Assembly (NCBI GenBank): GCA_003255065.1
Contig: QAOA01005252.1
Span: 1 to 64,000 of the forward strand
Source of the DNA: Cercis canadensis
Taxonomy: Eukaryota > Streptophyta > Magnoliopsida > Fabales > Fabaceae
Reading direction: 5' to 3'
DNA length: 64,000 nucleotides
This document shows, piece after piece, positions 47,973 to 60,354 of the stretch; position 1 is the stretch's first letter, and the number at the start of each line of letters is the position of its first letter. The position numbers and the translations under genes are program-made. The notes under the pieces were generated by a model. That model saw only the letters and a list, made by a program, of their open reading frames with translations, was not told the DNA's origin and made no database searches.

Positions 47973-49825
47973 GATGGCGAGGTTGGATATCCTTGCTCCA
48001 CACAGTTTTGGCTTTTGGCTGTAATTTCTCTTTCTCTTTTTTTTTTTTTAATAAATTATTTGAGACGTTTTTTTTCGGCTTACTGTGTAGCCTAATCAAA
48101 TTGGACTTAAGGAAGTTCAACGAAACATTGAGTTGGGCTCATTTCTGTGACTTGAATTTTCTTATGATTGGCCCACACAAAAGTAGGCCTAGCCTTACAC
48201 TTTTTGCAGATGATTGATTGATTAAAATTACATATTTTATAAATATAGAAGAATTAAATAAAAAAATCAAAATTATAATTAAGCTTTTTTTTCTTTTCAT
48301 ACATAGCAGCACGTGGTATATATAATGATTGTGTAAAACTATTTCACATTGTCAATGGATCAAAAAATTAAATCATTCTTCGATTATCAGTCTAAGGTCT
48401 CTTTCGAATAGTGATGAGAAACAGGAAAACCAAACACTTTATTAATTAAAAATTTTATAATCAGCCAAAAAATAAGTGTTTTTTTTTTTTTCATTACACA
48501 ATGACGTTAGATTTTTGTCCCCGTGATATGAGATAATAGAGTTTTGAATTTGAGATCTCAATCTTGTTAAAAAAATTAATAAATTAATTATATTGTGTGT
48601 ACTTATATAAATAAAAAATTAAGTTAAATTTTGTATGAAAGTGTCACACTTAATGTGACTAATGCTTTTTAGGCTTTTATTGAGAATTAAAGAGTTTTGA
48701 CACTTTTTTAATCCATCGTAGTACATGGTACAATCTGTCATGCAAATTTTTTTATGTTATCAATAAATCAGATTAATTAACAATTTAACATTCATATAAA
48801 AAAAAAATTAATTTACACTCAATATATCTCCACACTCTTTAAATATAAGACTAATCTCTATTCAATATAGGACTAATCTCTATTCAGAACGGGAATAGTA
48901 ATCGATAAATTTCTCTTAACAAGTGTGACTCTAAAGATTTAAACTCAATATTTTTAGCTTAAAACACCTTGAAGCTCAGCCTACTTTCATTGTGCTAACA
49001 CTATATTGATAAAATATAGGACTTGATTTCGCGAAATCATTGCATTTCATGTGATTAAGAATGAAGCAAAGCGAAAATGGGTGGCGATGGAGATGGACAA
49101 TATAATTATTCGTATCATTGGCTAAGTGGAGGTCCACAGTCTAGTTAATGCTAATGCGAGTACTGCCAACAGAATGCATACATAGAAATATTATAAAAGA
49201 ATGACCCATATATTTTTTTTATTGGAAGAATAAATCCATATTTACAGTATTGTAAGTGCGACAAACATGGATATGCTAATGAGGACAGTATGAGATTCCT
49301 TACACATTTTTCTATAACCTATTTTCATTAGACAGAATGATTGATGCTATGGTTTAGTTTTGATTATTTCAATTATAATTTCTATGACTGATTGAAGTGC
49401 CATTAAACTCTCACCTTAATGGCATCTCTATTTGCCTTTACCCTTCTACTTCTCCAACAATTGTTATATGTATAAACTTGTCCTCTTTATGTTAAAAACT
49501 TATCCTAATAGATTTTAATCTTGTTTTTGGGAGAATTAATAAATTAATAGAATAACTCAAATATCTTTCAAAAAAAAAAACATGTTAGCCTTCATTTTAA
49601 CCTTACATCAACATAATTAATTAGCCTTTCATAATTAATTAACCATTTTCGTTTCTCTTCTTGAAATAATTTAGGTCATTTTTCTGTTTTTGTAGTTTTC
49701 TCATTTTTAATCCATTGTTATGTGTTACAATAAGAAGCAGTAATCTTAATTTTCTATTCTCTAAATTTTTTGTTCAATGATGAAATGGGATTTGATCTCA
49801 CATTTTTGTGCCTGCTATAAAAAAC
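47973..49825. other. Intergenic between bL28c and NPF5.2
   Basis: Probable bL28c promoter at the left and NPF5.2 3' UTR at the right (to about 49826). Otherwise AT-rich sequence without recognised genes. Confidence 0.6.
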
Positions 49826-50057
49826 TTTAACCTAAACTAACTAACTTCAATTTCAATATTTTCAATTTGCTTTTACACAAGTTGAAGATAGAAGCTTCAA
49901 AGGCATTCACTAAGCTACAATAATTCTTCTCTTTTTTTCTACCTTGTTTTCCTCTCAAGGATGTGTGTGATATTTCTCGATGATTGGACAGGGTAAGGCA
50001 AAATGAACACACACTATGGGCTCTTGAATCTTCTTCCACACTTTCACATTCAATCAA

Positions 50058-53000
50058 CTATTCTCTTGGATTTACTTGGTTAGTCCCATGCAGTGTCTTC
50101 TCCTTCAGTTCCTCAGCAAGCACTTCTATGGAATTCGAAACTTCAGCCCTATATACATAGAATTTGATGACAAACATGAAGAAGAAGAAGTTCAAGATGT
50201 TTAGAACCGCGAAAAACGCGTAGTAGTAATCAAGATGAGAAGCATTCAGGTTGTTCAAAATCCACCCCTGGTGACCATGTTCCTTGGTGATGTGTGAAAC
50301 TATTGAAAGAAGGAAAGTACTGAGGAAATTCCCAATCCCTAAGGTAGTCATGGAATAGGAAGTGCCAAGGCTCTTCATGCTTTCCGGGGCCTGGTCGTAG
50401 AAGAACTCGATTTTCGCAACCTCTAAGAAAGCATCAGCAGTTCCCATAAGCACAAATTGAGGAAGCAAAATGAATATGCTCAAAGGAACTTGTCCTCCAT
50501 TTTCTACTACCCCATGATCCTTAGCCACTTTAAGTCTGTAACTTTCAGTTAGAGAAGCAATTGCCATAATCACTATGTGGATGATCATGCCAATTCCCAT
50601 TCTTTGAAGAAGGGTAATGCCTCTTGGGTTCTTGGTAAATTTCTGCATGATCTTGACGAAAAAACGGTCATAGAGCACAACACAGATAAGCATAGAGATA
50701 GTTACAAATGCACCTAAACTTGCAGGGGGGATTTTGAAGTTTCCAATGCCTCTATCAAGAGTAGTTCCTTGCTTCACAAAGAGTGTATTTATCTGAGCAA
50801 CCATTGTGCTAGGCACAAATGTGGCAACCAATATTGGGATCATTCTTAGCATTTGTTTTGTTTCCTCTACTTGGCTAACTGGGCATAACATCCATGGACT
50901 AGTTCCTGAACTTGTTTTCACACTGGCCTTGTTGAGAAACCTGCATATGTAGATATAAATGCATTACAACACTGTATAGTAAATTATTCATCAAGTGGAC
51001 AAGAAATGAGTAGTACCATTTAGCCTGAAAGGACAAAATGTATAAACAGTGAGACTTACAACACAAGAAATATTAATGTACATCCTTATGTAACATGTTT
51101 AGTTTAGTGGTAAGATGCGTCAAAATCCTTTTTACGGTAGCTAGGTTGAATTATTAATACTATTTATTCTAGAACATGACTAGAAAAGTGATTGGACCAA
51201 AATGTGGAAAGAATTGGAGAAATGACCAAAAGCATGAATGGAAGGACCTACAAATAAGAAACACTTAAGTAGAGTCACATCCATTCAGTTAATGTATTAT
51301 GTGTTTGGTTTAGTGGTGGGATGCTCTGAAATCATTTTTTTGAAGCCAGATGCAATGGTTTTAGGAAGTTTTCACACCAAATATTCTAATAGTTGAGACA
51401 CAAATTTGAGAGTAGTAGTAATTTCTATGAGAAATCAGTATAGAACTTTTATACCTCAATGTTGAGGTGGAATCAATCCTGAACTTCCCTTTCTTTGCAT
51501 ACTCTTCCAAGTCAAGCTCATATAACTCTTTAGGGTCACTAGGGACAGGCACACTCCATTTCCTCAAAGCAGCCACAATGACCCTAGCCATTCTAGTGAA
51601 GGGACTCCCATTGGGCAACTTGTGTCTATAGAAGGGTGTGCCTGCCAAGAAGAAAACAATCGAAATTGCAAGGCCAAGAGTGGGAAGAGCATAGCCAAGA
51701 GTCCAACCCACATTGTCTTGGATGTACACAAGAACAGTGTTGGCAAACAGGGTCCCAAAGAAGATGCTAAACATCCACCAATTGAAGAAAGAGAGCTTAT
51801 GTGCCTTCTCTTTGGGCTCAAAATCATCAAATTGGTCAGCACCAATGGTGGAGATATTGGGCTTGGTCCCACCAGTTCCCACAGCTAGAGTGTAGAGTGC
51901 ACCATAGAACACAGCTAGTTGTAATGTAGAGGCTTTCTTGCACTTTGTCACATCCGTTTCAAGGCACCGAGGTGGCTTTAGGCTAGGAAGTGAAACTGAT
52001 AAGGTGAGTAGAGACATGCCCTACAAGCCAATAACCACCAATTTTAGTCAAACAAAACCAAAAAAGAAGAAGAAGAAATTAAAACAACAATATATATAGT
52101 TTATGGAACTTAAGATTATTAATTTTGGTACATAGGTTAAACATAAAGTGAAATTAATTCTAGATCCCTACGAAAAAATGTAACCCTCTTTTTTTTCCCT
52201 TAAACCCTTACATCTTTAACTTAAGTTGGAAATTAATTCTAGATCCCTACAAAAAAAAAAATAACCTATTGATTCAGTTGACACCTTTTAAAGTGAAATT
52301 TCAATGATTAAATTTTTTTCTCAACAAAAAGTAAAATTACCTATAGATATTCTATTTTTTTTTTTTTGGGGAATGAAAATAAACTGATAACATATTCTTC
52401 AGTTAAATTTTTAATGCAGTTTACTGCTAAAATTACAATTATTTATTATTTAAAGGATGTATATTTAAGAGCATGGAAAACAATTAATGACTAACATTGG
52501 ATACAGAAATTAATAAATAGGCTATGAGTATGACGTGGACAAACGTATACTGAACATTGAAAAAGATATATACACTGCTACCAGCAAGATAAATATACAA
52601 TAATAATGTGACAATATCACAACCACATGATAATTTTTGACTCTTATAACAAAACAAAGAATATTTTCTTCTAGATATAGTGTAGACCAATTAAATAAAG
52701 CAATTATTATTCATCACTTGGTTGTTCTGTTTATTGGACCTCAACCCACTTGACCCACTATGTCTTGTCTTGACCAGCTAAAACAAAAAGCTCAAGACAA
52801 AGAAAATAAACAACATGTCCTTATCTAGAAGAAAATGAACTAATAGGTGTTTGTACCAAAATACAAAATAAGTGTAAATTTATTAGGAACACAAATTTAA
52901 ATAAACAATTTATGTCCTTATTTGGGTGCCTACATGTGAACTCATTTAACTTTTTTTAACAAAGTTTAAATATAATTGTCTAGATATATAAATTTATATA

Positions 53001-56000
53001 TTAAAAATTACAAAATTAACATTACCGAGTAGTTGTACACTACTTAATTATTTAAAATCATGGTATGGAGACAAAGATTAATAAATTTTAAGAGAATATT
53101 CAATCAAAAAAATATATATTTTAAGAGAATAATCCTTAACATATTTTGTGTTAAAAAATTATATAATATATTAAATATTATTCCCTTAGGATTTATTTAT
53201 CAATCTTTACTCATATATACCAAACTCACCCTTAATAAATAATGGGTTAGATAGACTGGAGTCTCAAAGTACGTACAAAAATTGCTGCTCTGTAACTTAG
53301 ACCTAAAGAATGAAACTAGAAGACAAATACAGATGNAGTCTCAAAGTACGTACAAAACTTGCTGCTCTGTAACTTAGACCTAAAGAATGAAACTAGAAGA
53401 CAAATACAGATGCTATTTTAAGCTGGGAACTTAAAAACAGTGGTCCACTTGGGTCCCCATGGAGAATTATAAGTATGAAAAGTATACCACATGTGCTTAC
53501 GATAAAAAAGAGAATAAGACGTTTTCCTACTAAGTTCATAGTTTCTTCATAGACACAGTATATTATTATCATGGGTCAAACTTGCATACATGCTTGCCCA
53601 AATTCGTGATCTTTGAAAATAGAAAACCTAAAAAGTCACAGTTATATGACTTGTCGTGCTTCATGATTGCCTTATAGCCTATAACTTAATCCAATGTGTG
53701 AATGCGTGTATTATTGGTCTAGTTTTGGTCCAGTTACTAGCTAGCTACTTTCATACAAGTAACACTGCAAATTGATTAAGTTAAGACAAAAGTGTAGTCC
53801 ATAGTTAATGAATAGTTGGACCAACAAGTTGACAATTGGTACTCTTGGCCTGCTATAGTGGATGATGAGACCTTCTCAATTATAGGTTGAAAATATCTAA
53901 CTTAAGCATAATCAACCAGTGATCAGTTTTCATTTAATGATTTAATCTTTCCTTTATCATATAATATAATCTTTTAATTAAGTTTATTGATTAATTGGGT
54001 GAATTCTTAATAAGATAAACCCTACTTTTTAATAAAATCAAGTGTATATCAAAATATCATGATGTGAATGGTTAAGAATCAAATTCCGTATCTTTTTACT
54101 ATTTTATAAGTATGAAAGCAATAAAATGTTCCAAGATCTTATCTAGTTTTGCTAATTAACCTTTACAATACCAATGCATTAAGGAATAAGGATCTAGAAT
54201 GAAATATGTCTCTTCTTATCACTATAGGGAGTTGGAAGTTGGAGAGAAGAACTATATAAAGCAAAAAGTTCACCAAAATAGTGTACTTTTTAAAACATGC
54301 ATCTCTCTTGATTTGTCAAAAGCAAATCCTATACTTTAACTTTTGTATACAACGATACTTTGAATTCAAACTTAACGATACTTTTGTATGCATCTCTCTA
54401 GGGTAATTTTTTGTGTACCCTAGAGTATATACTTCACATACAAAAATAGATAGTTTTATTAAATTTTATGTGTGAGCCCTACCAATATAACTACTCATTT
54501 TTATGTTTATATCGTACCTAATAATTTTTCCTTTACTACTCACACTTTAAAGAGTATATTGCAGATATAGAATCATTGACATCAACCCTTTAATTTCTAC
54601 AATGACAGAAGGTGCCGTTATGCGCATCTCTTATTTATAAATAGGTATTATAAATAACATCTAAAAATATGGAGAATGTTAGTCCTAAATTTTGTTGGTT
54701 ATATATGTCATTGATGAATTGAATAGACATTTTAAGATGTAAGAGAAAAAGTCACCACAATAAATGAATATTAGTAGTGAAGGACATACCGAGAGGTAGA
54801 TAGTGGAGGCAATAATAAAAGTCCAATAACGGCCGAGGTGAGCGTCAGCAACGTAGGCGCCCAAGATGGGCGTGATCCAAATGGTGCCAACCCAATTAGT
54901 GACGTTGTTGGAGGAGGTGACGGTGCCTTGGTGAAGCTTCTTTGTCAAATATAGGATCAGATTAGATGATATTCCATAATACGCCATTCTTTCAAAAACC
55001 TCATACACTGCATCAATCAACTCAAACCATTCAATGCAAGATAAGGTTCAGATATTTTTCTTTTCTTTTGCAGCCCCTAACTATTACTACCTCTTAATTA
55101 GTGTTACATCCCTGGTTTCTGCAGAAGCTACTATATATAACTAGACAAATAACAAGTGCAAGTGGTCCATAAGTTGAGAAAAAAAAAATTGCTTATAAAT
55201 GTAGTAGGTTTACAAAAAGACGTAACCAAAGGTTTACAAAAAGAGACAAAATAACAAATGATGTTACATAGTAATGGTAATGCCCTTATAAAGCTTCTAT
55301 CTGACCTAATTAATAAAGCTTCAATGAAACTTTGTTCTCAACTTTAAAAGAGGTATTCATACACATTTTCATCCATGCACATGGTGTGTAAGCTTCATTA
55401 TTCAGAGAAAGTTGGATTATACAAAACCTAGTCAGTTACATACTATAATAGTGTATAACATCTGAATTATCAAATTAAAGGTTTAGTGAAATACTTGTNT
55501 AATAAAGCTTCTATCTGACCTAATTAATAAAGCTTCAATGAAACTTTTTTCTCAACTTTAAAAGAGGTATTCATACAAATTTTCATCCATGCACATGGTG
55601 TGTAAGCTTCATTATTCAGAGAAAGTTGGATTATTCAAAACCTAGTCAGTTACATACTATAATAGTGTATAACATCTGAATTATCAAATTAAAGGTTTAG
55701 TGAAATACTTGTGTGGGAATGTGTAATGATGTGCAAATAAACACACTCTGGCTATTAAAAAAAAAAAAAAAAACCTCTTATGCACACTTTTGTGTGCACA
55801 CTTGTGTACACCCAATTAATACAAGTTGATCATAAAGTTTTAGTAATAAGGTCATATGAAATTTCAGGATCCAGTTAACCTTAAATATTTTATTATATAT
55901 GTAGAATGTGAAGATGTACACTCATAGACACCCGCATGTGTGTGTACGATATGAGTGAAAGAGAAAGGAGAGGAGAGAGAGAGGACATACAAGTACTGAA

Positions 56001-56606
56001 GCAGGTAGCATGGGCTTAAAGTGAAAGGTGTATAGGGGGCCCACGGCTGTGCTTTTACAGTTTGCCAACTAAGTTACGGAAAGGTATTTACTGCTCAGTT
56101 AATTCTGGGCACGGGATGGAGAAAAAAACCAGAAAAGAACGAATAATTGAAGTCCAACTAATATCTTGCAAATGTAAATGTAGTTGAAGTTCAACACGAG
56201 TTTGAAAAAAAGGAAAAGGGAAACGTTAAAACACAAATTTAATCTATCTCTTCTGCAAAATGATATGTGATAGAGTGCTACTGAGATTTTAAACGGTAAC
56301 AAAAATACCAAAAGAAAATCTCCCTCTTCAAATGGCCTTTGAAGAACAAGCAGGTACTTCTAACAACGAAGAGAACAGCACAGAACGAGCCGAGAAAAAT
56401 AGCAGTTAATTGAGACATAAACACATGCATTGGACAGAAAAAGTGGAAGAGGAAGACCTAGTCTAGCTAGCTCCCACATTCTAGGAGAAAAAGGCAAAGA
56501 AACAAGTCTCCACATGGAACTTTTATTATGAACAGAGCTCCACATGGAACTTTTTGATTTTACCAACAAATGGAAAATCATGGGTAACGAAAATGACATA
56601 TTTTAG

Positions 56607-56639
<33 letters not shown>

Positions 56640-56771
56640 GTGATTACCAACAACAAAGGAGCAAGCCTTCCATCCACCTCTTTTGGATCTAAGAACAGGA
56701 TTTCCTTTAAGATCCACTGTTCCATCTTGTGTATACTCAGTGACCCTGCCTTCTTCTTCTTGCAGAGCCAT
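50058..56771 (-). CDS. NPF5.2: NRT1/PTR FAMILY 5.2-like proton-coupled transporter
   Basis: Four exons (56648-56771, 54790-55007, 51455-52020, 50058-50940) join in frame to 1791 nt, 596 aa, normal for NPF. The start MALQEEEGRV precedes TLDGTVDL-like text (TQDGTVDLKGNP) shared with Arabidopsis NPF5.2/PTR3. TM1 carries the proton-coupling ExxER motif (EVFER in VYEVFERMAYYGISSNL). The PTR signatures follow (GTIWITPILGAYVADAHLGR, GTGGTKPNISTIGADQFDDF, FFNWWMFSIFFGTL, then PQFVLMGTADAFLEVAKIEF and FFYDQAPESMKSLGTSYSMT). Twelve membrane helices with a long central loop (exon 3 to exon 4) are expected. Plant members of this subclade transport di/tripeptides or other small anions at the plasma membrane or tonoplast, and PTR3 is wound- and stress-induced. 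The exact substrate is not deducible. All splice sites are GT-AG. Confidence 0.95.
53260..53412. repeat. 76-bp sequence repeated either side of N 53336
   Basis: 53260-53335 and 53337-53412, with one visible mismatch (ACAAAAATTG versus ACAAAACTTG). In NPF5.2 intron 2. Confidence 0.85.
55288..55712. repeat. 211-bp sequence repeated either side of N 55499
   Basis: 55288-55498 and 55502-55712, with about three mismatches. In NPF5.2 intron 1. Confidence 0.85.
56613..56638. repeat. AG microsatellite at start of NPF5.2 intron 1
   Basis: Thirteen AG units on the plus strand. On the transcript they read CU repeats beginning nine bases after the GTAATCACC donor start. Confidence 0.95.
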
Positions 56772-56800
56772 ATTCTTTTCTTTTGTTTCTTAACAGCAGA

Positions 56801-56802
<2 letters not shown>

Positions 56803-56841
<39 letters not shown>
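56803..56841. repeat. CT microsatellite in NPF5.2 5' UTR
   Basis: About nineteen CT units on the plus strand. On the transcript they read GA repeats, 32 bases upstream of the ATG. Confidence 0.95.
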
Positions 56842-56850
<9 letters not shown>

Positions 56851-56972
56851 TTAATTTGTTCTTTGATCTTTGGGGGGGAAAGCGAGCAAGCTGAAAGCCT
56901 TTAATTTGTCGGCCTTTAGCGAAGAAGTCTGCTGATTTGCTCTTCCTTGAACTATCCAACACACTGAATCCC

Positions 56973-56980
56973 CTTTTATA
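56973..56980 (-). promoter_or_regulatory. TATA box of NPF5.2
   Basis: Minus strand TATAAAAG in the context GTTCTATAAAAGGGGATTC, about 200 bases upstream of the ATG. The predicted start near 56945 places the GA repeat inside the 5' UTR. Confidence 0.55.
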
Positions 56981-57102
56981 GAACTAATTCCCTCTGTATT
57001 ATTACCAATAAGCCATTGACTTTTGCTCTCTATTGCTAGACTTGGAGATTGTACACCATTAGCGTAACCCAATTAATATTACCAATTGATTGCTTTAGAG
57101 TA

Positions 57103-57182
57103 CTATTTTTGTATTTGAACACAAAATGTATTAGTTTTGAGAATAGTTTCAATATCACTCAACTACAAATTATTTAGTCTAT
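57103..57182 (-). repeat. Short tRNA-like repeat, copy 9
   Basis: Minus strand: TTTGTAGTTGAGTGATATTG (A-box-like), AAACTATTCTCAAAACTAAT, then GTTCAAATAC and AAAAATAG. Confidence 0.5.
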
Positions 57183-58031
57183 GGAGTACTACTTTCAAAC
57201 TATATAAAAATTACTTTTACATATACATATTATATTAATTACGATTTTATAAAATTTCACTAAATAAATTCAAGAAAAAAATTAAATTAAATTAATCCAA
57301 AAGGCAACCCCTCAACTAAATATATACTCAACTTGAACGATTTATCAAGTCTTACGTTTAAATTCAGCTATTTTTGCAGTTCTATATATATATATATTGC
57401 TTTTAGTAAAAGTATTTAAAATTATGAAACAAATATTTTAAAAATTGTTCAAATAATTAAATTAATATGAAAATTTATGTAACTACATTTTCAATCCAAA
57501 TCATTTTTTCATAATCCATTGATTATCTGGGCGCTTATTATAGTTACTTGACTCTAGGAAATTTTTTTATACACAATGCTTCCATTCACACAATTAAGTA
57601 AATAATTTTGTTAGGACCACTTTTCCTAAATCAGACTTGAGCCGTTTAATCTACATGCTATTGCATACGCGTTATTTCTACGTTTGGGAGATAGTGATGT
57701 GCGCAAGTTGATGGGGCTTTACATGAGAAAGTAATATTGATCACTGGTGAGCACTGCGGAATTGACCGTCTACCATAGAAAATAAGGTCTCTATCATGGA
57801 AGTCAGATTTTGGAATTTACTAGCTTATTTGACTTTGCGATACAATTATCTTTTTGGTGGATGTCTAGTTCCTAGTTTATTTTTGGTATGTGTATAAGTT
57901 GAAAATTCAGATTTCTTGCAAAGAATCTCACGCCACCAATTATGTCACACCCAATGAATTATGGATATGGAATCACTGTTGAACCTTTATCCCAACTATA
58001 TAATTCGTATTTAAATTTATCACATTAATGG

Positions 58032-58330
58032 GTGTCAAAAATTGATTCAACCTAAAAGTTTAAATTGTTAAGTGAATACTTATAAATGATTTCATATCTT
58101 ACACGCCCCCCACGCAAAAGCCCTTTGGGCTTGAAGCATGAATAAAACACATGTCTATTTATATTTTGTACTGAAATTTTAATTTAATTGAGAATGCTAG
58201 AGCAAAATGATTCAATTTTTTGACCACTTGGTTAAAGAGACTTTGCTATTATGTCAAGAACCGATACAATTTAAAAACTTAAGTTGTTAGGTAAAAGCCC
58301 ATTAATGATTTTATATCTAAGAGTGGATAT
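58032..58330 (+). repeat. Dispersed repeat (CTTAAGTTGTTAGGT type), copy 2
   Basis: Contains two heads in tandem (about 58045 and 58268) around one body with CCCTTTGGGCTTGAAGC and TTTTAATTTAATTGAGAA. Related to 3905-4090 and 61186-61480. Confidence 0.6.
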
Positions 58331-60354
58331 CCCTACAATGCACAATTTTAATTTGTTGGTGAGGTAAAGACATCAATTCTCTGTTACATGATAATTGTTA
58401 GTTAAAGATGTTATCATTCGTTTTAAAAATATTTTAGATAGTATTCAAGTCATTAAATATAGTTCAATAGTAAGAGATTTAAGTAATTTGGTGTCAGTTA
58501 AATCTATTTTTTGTTAATATTACAAATATTCTCATTTTACTCAATTAAACTTGAGACTAATCTTGTTTGAAGGTTAAAATAATTATAATTTCTTCTCTCC
58601 TAACAATACTTTTACTGAATCTCGAACCATTAAGCACAAACGGAGCATCCTCTGTAGTTTCATCTAACCAAACAAAAAATACTTATTTTTTTTGGTTAGC
58701 ACAAAAAATACTTATTACACAAAACAAAATGCTTTAAATGCCAACTGCTACAATATTTATTTCAATTGTCCTTACTTAAGCACTTATTAGAGAAGCAGTC
58801 ATATGCCTGTGTTATTTATTGTTTTAAATAAATTATACACACATATACACACCAACAAAAACAAAAACTAAATTATGCATACAATAGTTACTAAATAATA
58901 AGATAAGAACCTATAGACTATAGTTAACATGGTCACATGTAGCCACCCCACAAAAAAAAAAATTAACCAAATAAAAAAAAATGTAAAGATATGGAATGAA
59001 AATATTAAACTATATGGATTTACAAAAGTATTATATTCGAAAAAAAATTAGATGTATATAACTTAGATTTTTGAACATACTTGAAGATTTTTTTTTTTCT
59101 TTTTTGTATTGAACATATTTAATGAATCTTTTTTTTTTTCTGTTTAATTGAACCAGAAAAAGATATATCTTTATTTTATTGACCTTTTATTGATCAGGAA
59201 AAGTCTTTAGTGGTCCCAGTATATATCAACCAGGAGATTCCTTCTTATCAAATCGGCGAGAATTTTCATATTGTAGGGATACCAAAATTTCTCACAAGAC
59301 TCATGTGCATGACTTAAATACATTATAGAGAAATTACCTAAACCTCCTTTATCTCTTTTTGGTAAGTTTTTTGTTACATTTGCACTGAGAAATGGAAGGA
59401 TAAGAGTATACCACGAGAATAGAATATTTAATATTAAACATTCTGATTTTTATTACCAAGAAAACCTATCGGCTGTTTTCTCAAAAAAAAATTGTGTTTT
59501 AAATAATGAAACCTCTCCCTTATTTGAAATATAAAAAAAAAAATCAGAAAAAAATTTGGGGTACATGAAATCCATTAATAGTTTTTTTTTTTTTTTTTTT
59601 TGTTTTTAATAATAAGGCGATTGTTATCCCATTTAATTGGGTGGGTGAGGCATACCTAGTGATGTGTCAAAATAAATAATTCATTATAAAATGTATAGAA
59701 AAACATGTTAGTTTATTTTTTGAATTTTTTTAATATGTTTTTTAGTATTTTTTCTATGTGGTGTAATTCTTCGAGATCTTCGCAATGATACTAAATTTAT
59801 TAGGCGAGTCCCTGGTGATTGAGATAAGAATATTAAAAATTAAAGTGGAAACCTTAAATCGTATTAACGAACTTTTATGTATGAAAAGAGTAAATAAATG
59901 TTACAAGTAGTGTATTAGTTTGAACAACGAGAGGATTCCATATACTCATATATATTAAAAATGATTGAAAGAAGGATTCCGTATAGTCATATAGTCAAAA
60001 AGAATTAGACGGCAGATTCTTATTGTCTCTCTCTTTTTCTTAGAAGAATGATTAATTGTTCTTTCACACCACATAAAAGTAACATATATATCATAAACTC
60101 TTAGTCTCTTTAGGTGAAATATATGATCAGAAAACTCCATTGCAACGCACGTGGGTGAAAATGATTAGAAGATCATTGAATATCTTCTAGAATGGGAGAA
60201 AAAAATCATTGACATGAGAGATTACCCATTGCGTTAAGTGTTTTAAACATGAAAAAGATTATAGTTTTTGCAGAAAACATGAGAGTGCAGGTTGAGTTCA
60301 TATTCTTCAAAAATATATGCTTGACGTCATGTGAAGGAAGTGGAGTATATTGTC

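Larger units (their letters stand above)
57085..60350. other. Intergenic, AT-rich, no gene seen
   Basis: Only a short tRNA-like repeat (57103-57182), the dispersed repeat (58032-58330) and homopolymer runs (for example 59581-59601) are visible. Confidence 0.6.

Noticed and set aside
51100..51360. Two TTTAGTGGTAAGATGC-like segments in NPF5.2 intron 3
   Set aside because: They resemble SINE A boxes, but no B box or tail is convincing.
56360..56962. Overlapping frames rich in SLSLSL / ERERER
   Set aside because: These are translations of the GA/CT microsatellites. Only 56648-56771 is coding (NPF5.2 exon 1).
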